The notes: generated by a model not told the origin, from the letters alone. Counted from the first letter of the stretch, positions 1 to 8,632 are shown. The stretch: DNA of 15,387 bases from Basidiobolus heterosporus B8920 (GCA_000697455.1 JNET01033237.1:1-15387); one strand, 5' to 3'. A program made the numbers and translations.

Positions 1-522
1 ATTAGTGATTATCACAGAATAGCTTGGCGGTAGAGAGTTGAACAGGATACTGATAAAGTCTATATCAGCAATGTTGTTCCCGATGGCAGCTAGCTTCAGC
101 ACAATAGCTTTGAGTTTGTTGATATGGGTAGTCATAGTGTCAGTTGATTCCTTCTTGGGGAAACTATAGAGTTGTCTAAGTAGATACATCTGGTTAGCAG
201 TTCCTTTAGTTTGGTAAAGGCTCTTCAGTATATCCCAGGCCTCCTTTGGAGTTTCAGCCTTCATAACAAGAGACAGTTGAGCATTTTCAAGATTCAGCAT
301 TATAGCAAACAAGGCTTTAGTTTGTCTTTTCTTGAAGTCATACAGATCCTTGGCTTTGGATCTATCAGGTTGAGTCTACACACTAGTAACAATGTCTCAA
401 AGATCCCTATTAGCAAGTAGCATCTTCATCTTGGTACTCCACATAAGAAAGTCTTCTCCATTGAAGCGGTCAATAATTCTGATAGCTTGGGCCATATCAG
501 TGGTGTAGTCTATGGGGCACAT
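1..522 (-). pseudogene. Copia A gag (UBN2-type capsid), partial
   Basis: Minus-strand reading shows a UBN2/DUF4219-type copia Gag: an early FNGEDFLMW motif (the usual F-x-G-x-N/D-F/Y-x-x-W signature near the start), then a KKRQTKAL segment, AWDILKSLYQ, a YLLRQLYSF block and LINSLP-like FNSLPPSY near the left edge. These are the conserved landmarks of copia capsid proteins. The zinc knuckle would lie beyond the window. Start placement: the first ATG on the minus strand falls in the primer site at 520-522; a second in-frame ATG lies ten codons further in and could be the real start. Related to D gag only at the level of the superfamily. Non-functional relic. Confidence 0.75.
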
Positions 523-526
523 AACT
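515..526 (-). other. Primer binding site of copia A (initiator tRNA-Met half)
   Basis: On the minus strand the sequence AGTTATGTGCCC lies between the LTR and gag. It matches the site of copia D (GGTTATGAGCCC) at 10 of 12 positions. That sequence is complementary to the anticodon arm of initiator tRNA-Met, the copia-type priming mode in which a cleaved tRNA half primes reverse transcription. Confidence 0.55.
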
Positions 527-886
527 TAATAGCAGAAGATTGAGATTGTAAGTAGCACAAGTGAAGAGTAGAGTATATAAGAGGAATATTAGTGTGGAAT
601 GAACTATTTATTTCGAGTGTGGGGATGCCCTTTGTATACTAAATATCTTGTGGTCATGAGATCATGACTCATCACTGATTATTAATCAATCAGTCCATAT
701 ATAGACAATGCCAAGACATTGCCAAGACTTAATATGATGACTAATCACTTGTTTGATCATACATCCTAATCATATAACTATAACAGGTAATATACTGAAA
801 CCTAATCTGATCAATTACTAATACTAATAGATCAATTGATAACAAGCGCTAATCAATAATACTAACTACCAAATCTGTATATTGCA
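527..886 (-). repeat. Copia A 5' LTR (proposed)
   Basis: AT-rich, gene-free 360-bp stretch between the proposed primer site and the resumption of relic B homology. Its length resembles the 355-bp LTR of D, but its sequence does not. On the minus strand it starts TGCAATAT and ends ATTA next to the primer site. There is no second copy in the window to confirm the ends; 527-844 (start TGTTATCA) is the alternative. Confidence 0.45.
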
Positions 887-1110
887 ATAAAATACAACTC
901 TGATTATCTTTATAAATACAAGTAGGTGATTCTGGGCTATTACCAAGATCTGAGAAACGCTTTCTTAGCCAAAGAGCCTCTTTAGAAGCTTACAAGCTGT
1001 CATGTACTTAGCTTCAGTAGTCAAAAGTGCTAAGGTAAATTGTTTCTTACTATTCCATGTTATAGCTGCTCCTGCATGAAGAAACAAGTATCCAGTGGTA
1101 GAACTTCTAT
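887..1110 (-). pseudogene. Copia B RNase H region, partial
   Basis: Nucleotide similarity to D 11354-11545, the C-terminal RNase H domain of copia pol. The D counterpart shows the STTEAEYMA motif and the KDNQS segment typical of this domain. The B segment begins abruptly at the insertion point of element A, so its 3' part would lie beyond A, left of the window. RNase H degrades the RNA strand of the RNA/DNA hybrid during reverse transcription. Non-functional relic. Confidence 0.7.
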
Positions 1111-1126
1111 CATTGATATTTCTTCC

Positions 1127-1745
1127 CTAGCCTGAATCCCTGTAGCCCACAAAATCTAGCACATCAGCAGTTCCTGAGTACTCTAGGCCCAGATCTGAGG
1201 TTCCCTTCAAATATCTGAAGATCCTCTGTAAAGCCATTAAGTTTACTGGTCCTGGATCCTGAGGATACTGGCTGACTGTTCCAAATCCTACAGCAATGTC
1301 AGGACTAGAAGCAGCCATCTCATACTAGACTACTGTTTTGATCCTAATTTGACTGATTTTCATCCAAAATTGAGTCATTTCTGCTCAATTTGACATTTAC
1401 ATCAATTGAAGCCCCAACTGGATTGCAATTCTGCATATTATAGCATCTTAGGATGTCTAAAATGTACTTAGACTGATTCAGCATGATTTTTTCCCTTGTT
1501 GGGTCCAAGTTGATCTCACTTCCAAGACAATAGCTTAATTTTTCCATATCTTTATGGAACCCCAATGAATCCAAGTATGTATCAATCTTCTTGTACCATG
1601 CCCTGGGTGCTTACTTGATTCCATACACTGATTGTTTAAGCTGACAGACCATTTTTGTCTGTGCTGGGTCAATGAAACTCTCCAGTTGCTCCATACAGGT
1701 AATTCCTTCAAAATCTCCATTTAGAAATGCTGTTTTTACATCCAT
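1127..1745 (-). pseudogene. Copia B reverse transcriptase (RVT_2) relic
   Basis: Minus-strand sequence matching D reverse transcriptase. Recognisable pieces include the ALQRIFRYLKGTSDLGLEY block (thumb and connection region), the LNQSKYILDILRCYNM block and, further upstream, the FLNGD-like region near 1730. These are standard landmarks of the RVT_2 family of Ty1/copia polyproteins, which copy element RNA into DNA in cytoplasmic particles. The relic is clearly broken and shorter than D. The downstream neighbour is RNase H, as expected for copia domain order. Confidence 0.7.
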
Positions 1746-2608
1746 CTAATGTGTATCAAGCCTATGAATGGCCAAGGGGGCCAAGACTATTATAATAGAG
1801 TTAACACTTGCTATAGGTGTAGTGGTTTCATAAAATATATTCCTGGAGACTGGGAATATCCTTTGGCAACCAATCAGGCTTTGTACTTTTCCACAGTGTC
1901 ATCAGCTTGGTTTTTGAACTTAGAGACCCATTTGCAAGCTATTGGCTTTCTCCCTTAAGGTAATGAGGTCAGATTTCACATCCTGTTGTCCACTAATGAT
2001 TGGTACTCATTGATCATGGCAATGTGCCACAATTTTGAATCTGGACTCTTCATTACTTGATTTAGTATATGTGGCTCATCACAGAAGATTGCACAAGCAT
2101 TTACATCATTGGCTAACATGTTCCATCTTTCTAAGGGGTTATTACATTTCCCAATTGATCTCCCAATTGGCATTTGATCAGTGGCTGGCTCCAAATCTGG
2201 CTGAATTTTGTCTGATAACTCTTGATCTGGGTTGATTTGATCATAGACTTGATCCACAATGATCTGAGGTGAAAACCTCTCTCTCTCATCAAAAACAACA
2301 CCTGTGCTCTTGGTTAGCTGCTGCCTTGTGGTATAATAGAGTCTGTTGGCCATAGATCCATCACTGCATGCAAGAAACATGCATTTTCCACTGTCAGAAT
2401 CCATTTTTACCTATTTGGTGCTGGGATCAGGTAAAATTCATTATAGCCAAAGATCCTAGGGTTCACCTGATCTGGTTCTTGACCATTCCATGCTGCAAAT
2501 TATGTAGAATTACATAGAAAAGCTGTTAGGTGTCTGTTCTAACTATGACCAGCAGTAGCCACTGATTCAGCCCATAAATTGTACTCCGTCTCTAAATCAT
2601 GTTTCATA
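1746..2608 (-). pseudogene. Copia B integrase C-terminus and integrase-RT linker
   Basis: Minus-strand sequence similar to D 12377-13262. It contains the SIGKCNNPLERWNM and FCDEPHILNQVMKSPDS blocks, which correspond to the low-complexity linker and the EPxxxxEA-like segment that precede the reverse transcriptase in copia polyproteins, and part of the integrase tail (a GSKxxRLYD-like stretch near 2340). It ends at the CATA duplication where G inserted; its integrase continuation starts again at 7541. Non-functional relic. Confidence 0.65.
2605..2608. repeat. Target site duplication of G, left copy (CATA)
   Basis: CATA stands directly before the TG of the left LTR and again at 7537-7540 directly after the right LTR. 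Copia D, without the insertion, reads ACATAAACC at the matching place (about 13259), so one copy of the tetranucleotide is ancestral. Confidence 0.75.
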
Positions 2609-2988
2609 TGTTGTAGTTTTGATAAGAAATTGTTACCTTCACACAGTTTTGAGTGCAGAATCAGACTCTACACGTAAAAATACCTCTATAGTCCAATCTT
2701 TGGCTTATTTGGTTAATTTTAAATATTTCTTGCGATTATTGATTGGATCTTATTTCTATCAGTTTCTATCAGTTTTAGAATATTCTATTTGTGGCTTTTG
2801 ATAAGATATCAGCTGACTACTATATTTGAAATCATGATTAGTAATATGACATCATAGATCTTATGCCACAATTATCTAAAATCAGTATATACCAAGCTTT
2901 ATATCTCAATAAAGACCAGACAAGTTTTAGTGATTCAAATACTAGCTTATTCACTACTCTCAATAGCACTTTCTTGAGTACTATAACA
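2609..2988 (+). repeat. G left (5') LTR
   Basis: 380-bp direct repeat of 7155-7536, at about 87% identity by eye. It begins TGTTGTAG and ends CTATAACA. It would supply the promoter; a TATA-like stretch lies near 2820. An AATAAA and the shared block ending in GATTCAAATACTAGC mark the 3' half. Confidence 0.93.
2908..2913 (+). terminator. Candidate polyadenylation signal in G LTR
   Basis: AATAAA is preserved in both LTRs (also at 7457-7462) within an otherwise diverged segment, about 75 bases before the LTR end. That fits a polyadenylation signal used in the 3' LTR. Confidence 0.45.
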
Positions 2989-2989
2989 C

Positions 2990-2999
2990 TGGTAGCAGC
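2990..2999 (+). other. G primer binding site (proposed)
   Basis: TGGTAGCAGC follows the LTR end after one base. The leading TGGT pairs with the ACC(A) at the 3' end of tRNAs, the usual Ty3/gypsy priming mode, in contrast to the half-tRNA mode of the copia elements here. The tRNA species was not identified. Confidence 0.6.
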
Positions 3000-3034
3000 A
3001 ATTATCCATCCTCTGTACCTCTGCCTAGCCCAAG

Positions 3035-4006
3035 ATGCCTCAGGAAGAAACTACCAACTGAAACTCTACCTTGCAAAGACTTCTGCAACAGCAAAATGAC
3101 ATTCTATGGTACTTAGCTACCCAGCATGCCATGAATCAGCAAGAAGTGAGGACTACTGACTTTGGAAGCAGCTCTCTACAGGTGCATGTTAGTATCTACC
3201 ATGGAAGACAAGATGAGAACTTAGGATCCTAATTATTTCAGATGGAGGGAGCTTTCCTTGCCAAATGAGTGCCTGACTCAAGTAAGGTGCATAATGTCTC
3301 TTCTTACCTTGGATCTGCAGCTTTACCGTGGTATCAGAATAGAAAGAGGACTGCAGAGATGCATCAGGCCTCTCCTATTAGCACTTGGGAAGAATTTGTT
3401 TCAGCTATCAAGAAAGCATTTCAGCCTTTGAACCAGCAGACTCTACTAAGAAGGAAACCCTGAATGTTAAAGCAAACAGGATCTGTCCAGGAGTGTGTCT
3501 ATGAGCTCAGAGATATGATGGGCCAAATTGAACACATGCATGAGCCTGACCAAATCCAGCATTGTATTGAAGGACTAAAGGACCAAACTAGAACTAAAGT
3601 AAACTACAAATCACCCGCTACCATTGAAGAAGCCATCAGAATTGCAGTAAACTATGACAATGTCATGTATGGAGCAGGAAGGTATCCTATTGAACCAAAA
3701 AGAACTTTCAGAAGCTTAGACTCAGGTACCTCTCAAGGTGTACCCATGGAGTTAGGAGTTATACAGAAAGTGCCCGCAAAAGAAGATTGCAAAAGGCTTG
3801 GACTTTGTTTCATTTGCCACAAGAAAGGCCATACTGCCAGATATTGTAAGAACCGCCCCCGGTCATTGCCCCAGAAGACACTGGCCACTACTAATCAGTC
3901 ACCCAAGAGGACTCCCAAGAATATTGTACGTCCAACTCAGCTGACAGCTTCATGCTTTCTCTTGGTGAAGGAGCTAATCCATTGTTCTATCCTGATGGGA
4001 TATTGA
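3035..4006 (+). pseudogene. G gag (capsid and nucleocapsid) relic
   Basis: Plus-strand Gag of Ty3 type. A capsid segment near 3270-3460 has VSSYLGSAALPWYQN followed by TWEEFVSAIKKAFQP, the retrotransposon gag (PF03732-like) signature W/Y plus W-x-x-F. It is followed at 3464-3680 by QTGSVQECVYEL and IRIAVNYDNVMYG. A CX2CX4HX4C zinc knuckle (CFICHKKGHTARYC) at 3806-3847 marks the nucleocapsid. The likely start is the ATG at 3035, 46 bases after the LTR; this is inferred from position only. Gag forms the particle that packages element RNA. The gene is broken. Confidence 0.85.
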
Positions 4007-4008
4007 AT

Positions 4009-4500
4009 GATCACCCAGTTAGAGTAATGATAGACTCTGGAGCCTCTGATGACTACATCTCAAGCAGAATTCTACACTAGATTGGAGTTTCCACTGAGCC
4101 AACACCTGCTAGCAACCTTACAGTTGCTGATTGGAAACAGTACACCATTGATAGAATAACTGACCATATGAAGCCCAAGATTGATAACTACAAAGAGGAA
4201 CTCTGTGCCTATGTATTCCCTGACTCAAACTTTGATCTCATCCTGGGACAATCTTGGCTTATGAGTAGAGACCCTGTAATCTCATGGAGAACCAAAGAAA
4301 TGACTCTGGAGGAAGATGGCAAGACTTTTCACCTCAAACAGTCCAAGATGTATCTGAATACCATTCTAGAAAGCCCAAATGAATGCATGTCTGTTACAAA
4401 GAGCCAATTTGCAAGAACCTTGAAGCAAAATGTTGAAATGTACCTTGTGGCCACTATTATCAAAGAAGACCAAGGACCAAGTGACTCCATATCCTTAAGA
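4009..4500 (+). pseudogene. G aspartic protease relic
   Basis: A retropepsin-like region follows the nucleocapsid. The active-site motif reads VMIDSGASDDYIS with the DSGA at 4033-4044, and a later LILGQSWL block (about 4228-4260) corresponds to the ILGxxWL flap-distal signature of Ty3 proteases. The protease processes Gag-Pol in related elements. The 4168-4503 segment remains open and includes the second motif. Its place between nucleocapsid and reverse transcriptase is the expected Ty3/gypsy order. Confidence 0.8.
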
Positions 4501-5430
4501 TAGTCAAGGAGTATGAAGATGTGTTTCCTGAATCACTGACTCAGCTTCCACCAGAAAGAGATGTTGACCATGCTGTTGCTACAGGAGACAGCCCTCCTGT
4601 AAGCAAGACACCCTATAGAGTGAATCTATTGGAGTTAGAAGAACTCAGAAAGCAGCTTCATGAGTTATTAGAATAAGGCTTTATAAGGCCCAGCAAATCA
4701 CCATGGGGAGCATCTGTACTATTTGTGAAGAAGAAAGATGGTACTTTGAGACTGTGCATTGACTGCAGAGCATTGAATTCTGTCACTGTGAACAACAAGT
4801 ATCCTATGCTTAGGATTGATGAGATGCTAGACCAGCTGAATGAAGCCAGATTCTTTATTAAGTAGACCTCAGATCAGGCTACAACTAGGTCAGAATCAAG
4901 CCAGAAGACATTCCCAAGACAGCATTTAGAGCCAGATATGGACACTTTGAGTATTTGGTGATGAGTTCTGGACTTACCAATGCTCCTGCAATCTTCCAAA
5001 CACTGATGCAGACTGTTTTTGAGGAGCTACTGGACCACTGTGTTGTTATCCACCTGGATGATATCTTAGTCTATAGTAAAACCAAGAAGACCACTTGAGC
5101 CATTTGAGAACTGTGCTGGAGTTACTCAGGAAGAACCAACTGTATGCTAAACTCTCAAGGTGTGAGTTTATGAAGGACTCTATGGAGTATCTAGGCTATA
5201 TTGTGACTGCAGGAGGAGTGAAGGTAGATCGCAAGAAAGTTCAAGTGATAATGGACTGGAAACAACCTCAGACCATCAAGGAACTAAGATCATTCCTAGG
5301 ACTAGCCTCTTACTACAGAAGACTTGTAAAGTCCTTTGCTGCCATTGCTGCACCTTTAACTGACCTACTGAAGAAAGAATCTGTACATCAATGGACCCCA
5401 AGCTGTGCAGTAGCATTTCAGACTTTGAAA
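4501..5430 (+). pseudogene. G reverse transcriptase relic
   Basis: RVT_1-type domain. Landmarks in order: [15 protein letters not shown] (fingers, near 4700), [11 protein letters not shown] (near 4750), [18 protein letters not shown] (near 4940), and the catalytic box read as [11 protein letters not shown], with HLDD at 5051-5062 in the place of the usual YVDD/FLDD. LGLASYYRRLVKSF near 5300 is the conserved connection motif of Ty3/gypsy pol. The enzyme copies element RNA to cDNA. The long open segment beginning at 5095 covers the end of this domain, RNase H and the first half of integrase. The pol region as a whole is broken. Confidence 0.88.
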
Positions 5431-5880
5431 GAAGAATTAGCCCAGTTGCCTGAACTTAAGCAGCCAGACTTCAGCAAGCCCTTCTTGCTCACCACTGATG
5501 CCTTAGACTTTGCAATTGGAGGAGTACTTTACCAGGTTCATGATTCTGTGGAGTTTCCTGTAGCCTTTGAGTCCACAAAGTCAAACTCAGCAGAAGCCAA
5601 TTACCCAGCCCATGAGAAAGAGCTACTAGCTATTTTACATTGTCTTAAGGTCTGGAGATGCTATATTGAAGGAGTCAAGTGCACTGTAAGGACTCACCAT
5701 GCCTCACTCAAATACTTCCAAGCTCAGAGGGTACCAAGTAGAAGAATGGGATGTTGGTTTGAGTATATTCAGCAGTATGACTTAGAGATATGCTACACCA
5801 CAGGGAAGAACAATGTTGTTGCTGATGCCTTGTCAAGAAATCCAATGCTGCTCAATCAAATTGAGGAAACAGACAGGCCT
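5431..5880 (+). pseudogene. G RNase H relic
   Basis: RNase H domain of the gypsy type (RT_RNaseH family). It starts with LLTTDALDFAIGGVLYQ, whose first acidic residue is at 5497-5499, continues with NYPAHEKELLAIL (the conserved glutamate block near 5610), then RTHHASLKYF near 5700 and ends with the VVADALSRNP motif near 5820, the standard close of this domain. It would digest RNA in the hybrid during reverse transcription. It lies within an open segment of 404 codons shared with RT and integrase. Confidence 0.87.
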
Positions 5881-7125
5881 ATGCTAGTGTCAGAATATCT
5901 GAAGGGAAATATGATGACTACTTCCTGTGATGAGTCTACCAAGATACTGGTCAAGAAAGAGGCTAAGAACTTTGTGCTGATTGATGAAACACTGTACAGG
6001 ATTGTTGATGGTGCTCCTATCTCATTCTGCCCATTTGTCAGTAGCCTGGACCTAATTCACAAGTTGCATCATGGCTATGGACACTTGGGAATTGAAGACA
6101 CTTATGATCTGGTGAAAACCAAAGCATGGTGGCCTGATCTAAAGCTAGATGTTGAGAAGCTTGTAAAAACCTGCCCCAACTGCCAGCTGAACAAGGAGCA
6201 ACCAAGAAGGCTAGCTGAACTGTTTCCTTTGGAGCCTGTAGCACCATTTGAGAGATGGGGAATAGACTTTATTGGCAGGCTGCCTACATCAAAGAAAGGA
6301 AACAGATGAATCCTTGTTGCCATTGATCATGCTACCAAATGGCCTGTTGCTAGAGCTGTACCTGTTGCTACTGAAGAAGTTGTTGCCAATTTCATTCATG
6401 ATGAGATCCTGTTGCAGTTTGGCCACCCTTTTGAAATACTGTCTGATAGAGGTGCTAGTTTCATGGCCAAAACTTTGGTGAAGTATCTAAAACTATAGCT
6501 GATTAAGCATCTGAGGACGTCTGCTTATCATCCAAGAACTAATGGTGTTACTGAAAGATTCAAAGGTCTACTATGAAAGATGCTATCTAAGCACACTGAT
6601 GGTCAACTGCCTAAGTGGGATGAATACTGGGATCAGGCCCTCTGTGCTTTCAGAATCAGGAACTAAATTGCCACAAAGAAATCACCATTCTATCTGGTTT
6701 ATGAATGTCAGCCTAGAATACCTGGTGACACTACTCAGCCCAAGCTTTCTGGCCCACTTGAAGATGAGCTCAGTCTGAACCAGGAGAAAAGATTTAAAAA
6801 CCTGAAGAAGGCCACAGATGAAGCAAAGGAGAGTCTTATGCAGCAAGCTAACAAGATGAAAGAGAGATATGATGAGGGCATCAAGGCAGAAGCTTTGAAT
6901 TTTGGAGACTTTGTACTCCCAAGGAACAACACCAAGAAGAAATTTGAGCCACTTTGGGTTGGACCTTACAAGATTATTAGAGCATGTACATTAGAAACTT
7001 ATCAACCTATGGAGAAGAATGGAACCATCAAGGAGGATTTAGTGCATAGGGCCAGACTTAAGCTAGCAAAAGTAGATGATGCAAGTTCTAGAAAGCTTTG
7101 GTACTCAAAAAAACGGATTGTTTGA
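5881..7125 (+). pseudogene. G integrase relic with GPY motif, no chromodomain
   Basis: Zinc-binding HHCC region: histidines near 6070-6084 and CPNC at 6172-6183. Catalytic core of DDE type: the aspartates fall at 6265-6267 (WGIDFIG) and 6445-6447 (ILSDRGASF), the glutamate at 6553-6555 (YHPRTNGVTERF), giving the D,D35E spacing of retroviral-type integrases. A C-terminal open segment at 6838-7125 carries the GPY/F-type motif LWVGPYKI (GPY from 6961) and ends about 30 bases before the right LTR. No chromodomain follows, so the targeting module of many chromoviruses is absent. It would insert cDNA into chromosomes. Broken. Confidence 0.87.
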
Positions 7126-7143
7126 GAATCAACAATGAATTAA

Positions 7144-7154
7144 GTGTGGGGCAA
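7144..7154 (+). other. G polypurine tract
   Basis: Purine-rich GTGTGGGGCAA abuts the TG of the right LTR, the position from which plus-strand DNA synthesis starts in LTR elements. Confidence 0.6.
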
Positions 7155-7536
7155 TGTTATAATTTTGGTAGAAAATAGTTACTTTTACACAGTTTTGAGT
7201 GCAGAACCAGATTCTACATGTAAAAATACCCCTATAGCCCTATTTTCAGCTTATTTGGTTAATATTAAGTATTTCTTGCAATTATTGATTTGATCTTATT
7301 TCTATCAGGTTCTATCGGTTTCCAGAATATTATCTTTGTGGCTTTTGATAAGATGTCAGCTGACTATTATATTAGGAATTATGATTAGTAACATGACATC
7401 ATAGATCTTAAGCCACAGTTATCAAAAATTAGTACAAATACCAAGCTTCATTCTTCAATAAAGACCAGACAGTTTTAGTGATTCAAATACTAGCTTTTCC
7501 ACTACTCTCAATAACACTTTCTTAAGTATTATAACA
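7155..7536 (+). repeat. G right (3') LTR
   Basis: 382-bp direct repeat of 2609-2988, starting TGTTATAA and ending TATAACA, with AATAAA at 7457-7462. Immediately followed by the CATA duplication and then copia B sequence. Confidence 0.93.
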
Positions 7537-7540
7537 CATA
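7537..7540. repeat. Target site duplication of G, right copy (CATA)
   Basis: Matches 2605-2608. Sequence from here (CATAGACCTTGCCATC) is collinear with D 13259-13274. Confidence 0.75.
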
Positions 7541-8170
7541 GACCTTGCCATCCCCACTATAGTACTCTTAGCACATTCTGCAACTCTATTCTACTGTGGG
7601 GTATAAGGTACACTTGTCTGTTGCTTTATTCCTGACATTGAGCAGAAAGTAGCAAACTCCCTTGATCAATATTATCCTTCATTATAACTTTGTAAGGTCT
7701 TTATAGACTGTTCTGTCTCTTTCCCTACCATAATCTTGAAGTGTTTGAATGTACTGGATACTTCAGCCTTTTTTCTAAGGAAATATACTCATGTATACCT
7801 TTTTTGTCCTCAATAAATGTCCTAAAGTATTTCTTTCCTCCTAAAAATACGTTCTTCATAAGCCCAGACAGATCTTAATGGATCAACTGCAGTTTTTGAG
7901 TGGATTTAATCTCTCCAGAGCTCAAAAAAGCTCCCCTGTGCCCTATGAGAAATTGCAAAAGTTGTAATTTCACCTTTTTTTTGCTGGTTTTTAGCTGGTA
8001 TTACAATGATAACTTGCTGGTGTTACACCCAAAATCAAAGATTTTTATTTTCTGCTAGTATTTTGCTGGTATTGGGACCAACAAGGTTGTAAATCTGCTG
8101 GTGTCTTGCTGGTCCTCTCATGGTCCATTTTTCATAGGGGTGATGTTTCCCTATAGATATCCATGGCCAA
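7541..8170 (-). pseudogene. Copia B integrase core relic, interrupted by a MITE
   Basis: Minus-strand similarity to D 13263-13690, which encodes the DDE integrase core. The segment covers the region around the second catalytic aspartate and the glutamate (in D at 13404-13406 and 13296-13298) and the region of the first aspartate (13593-13595 in D). The MITE at 7941-8139 lies inside it. Upstream, toward higher coordinates, follow the pre-integrase zinc region and protease. Integrase would join element cDNA to the genome; this copy is a relic with many changes. Confidence 0.72.
7941..8139. mobile_element. Non-autonomous DNA transposon (MITE), 199 bp
   Basis: Seen directly: the left end CCCTATGAGAAAT and the inverted right end CCCTATGAAAAAT match at 12 of 13 bases. 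GTG flanks both sides (7938-7940 and 8140-8142). Copia D reads CCTGTGATGTTTCC at 13660-13673, the empty site with a single GTG. The inside has no coding capacity but six GCTGGT motifs (7983, 7994, 8016, 8065, 8097, 8108) and one GCTAGT (8054), all in one orientation. Three-base duplications are known for CACTA (EnSpm) and PIF/Harbinger transposons; short subterminal repeats bound by transposase are typical of CACTA. Neither the terminal CACTA bases nor a TTA/TAA target is present, so the superfamily stays open. Insertion postdates B. Confidence 0.85.
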
Positions 8171-8510
8171 GACTTAAATCAGCTGGAATTCTGAAATTTA
8201 TGCCCAAAAAAGCTGGTTGGTAATTGTCTGAGTCATTTTTTGTGCTCTTTTGTGTCCAAGTGTCCTATGCCATGATTGACTGCTTATTTGATCTTATGTT
8301 GCAATATTTGCTTGCTCAAATTCAATCAAAGTACATTGTAGCCAGTACATAGTTTGCCCCTTGATACCTGTGGGTATTTTTCATCCATTGGGATTCAATA
8401 TAGTGCATCCCTGCTAATTAAACACCAAATTAGTCCCTTGGCAGTTGCCTTACTCACTGATAGTAGCTTTTTAGCTATTCCTGGCACATAGAGTACTTCT
8501 GTCAGTTTCT
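8171..8510 (-). pseudogene. Copia B pre-integrase and protease region relic
   Basis: Minus-strand sequence similar to D 13691-14030. In D this part encodes the GAG_pre-integrase zinc region (LGH and CHGC motifs) and the C-terminal half of the aspartic protease (VIYVPGIAKNLLSVSK). In B the matching segment near 8440-8500 retains the last motif at nucleotide level. Protease would cleave the polyprotein. Non-functional relic, degraded relative to D. Confidence 0.65.
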
Positions 8511-8514
8511 ATGT

Positions 8515-8632
8515 TAATCTCTCCTGCAATAGCATGTGCATTCTGATCTTCCAGATGTGGAGGTTCTTCTCATCAAACTTGTCAACTGATGGGAAAACAT
8601 TGGTAATAAGACTTGAATATAGCTTGACACTT
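8515..8632 (-). pseudogene. Copia B gag N-terminal relic
   Basis: Minus-strand match to the first part of D gag (about 14930-15037), including the DKFDEKNLHIWKIRMHM-like segment, the copia Gag F-D-G-x-N-F-x-x-W signature. It marks the 5' end of relic B and shows that B points left, with its LTR expected just to the right. Confidence 0.7.

Larger units (their letters stand above)
1..886 (-). mobile_element. Copia element A, 5' portion (LTR plus gag), fossil
   Basis: Minus-strand Ty1/copia-type relic whose 5' LTR and gag lie in the window while pol and the 3' LTR would lie beyond the left edge. The right boundary is set by the abrupt start, at about 887, of sequence homologous to the RNase H end of copia D (11351 onward). 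The gag is clearly different from that of B, C and D, so this is a second copia family. It sits inside relic B, so it is younger than B. It is broken, with a few visible breaks. An alternative outer LTR end at about 844 is possible; the 886 end is preferred because homology to B resumes directly after it. Confidence 0.7.
2609..7536 (+). mobile_element. Ty3/gypsy element G, structurally full length, fossil
   Basis: A 4.93-kb plus-strand LTR retrotransposon with two LTRs of 380 and 382 bp that begin TGTT and end AACA, a primer site right after the left LTR, a purine-rich tract right before the right LTR, and gag, protease, reverse transcriptase, RNase H and integrase in the Ty3/gypsy order. It is flanked by CATA duplications and sits in copia B. 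No envelope-like frame and no chromodomain are seen after the integrase. The element is complete in layout but broken, with about ten breaks. The LTRs differ at roughly 49 of 380 positions by eye, so the insertion is old. Confidence 0.93.

Noticed and set aside
211-420. 69-codon plus-strand frame
   Set aside because: It is antisense to the A gag, which shows clear copia landmarks on the minus strand; no recognisable protein features.
1749-1958. 69-codon plus-strand frame
   Set aside because: Antisense to copia B reverse transcriptase and linker; a similar antisense frame occurs in D at 12431-12790 only because the two copies are related.
2863-3099. 78-codon frame spanning the G LTR and leader
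   Set aside because: Crosses the LTR end and primer site, has no domain, and the right LTR does not support it as coding.
6038-6323. Minus-strand frames opposite the G integrase
   Set aside because: Antisense shadows of the HHCC and core region; no motif of their own.
7983-8113. CRISPR-like or microsatellite array
   Set aside because: Units are 6-8 bases with unequal spacing inside a bounded transposon, in a eukaryotic context; no repeat-spacer structure.
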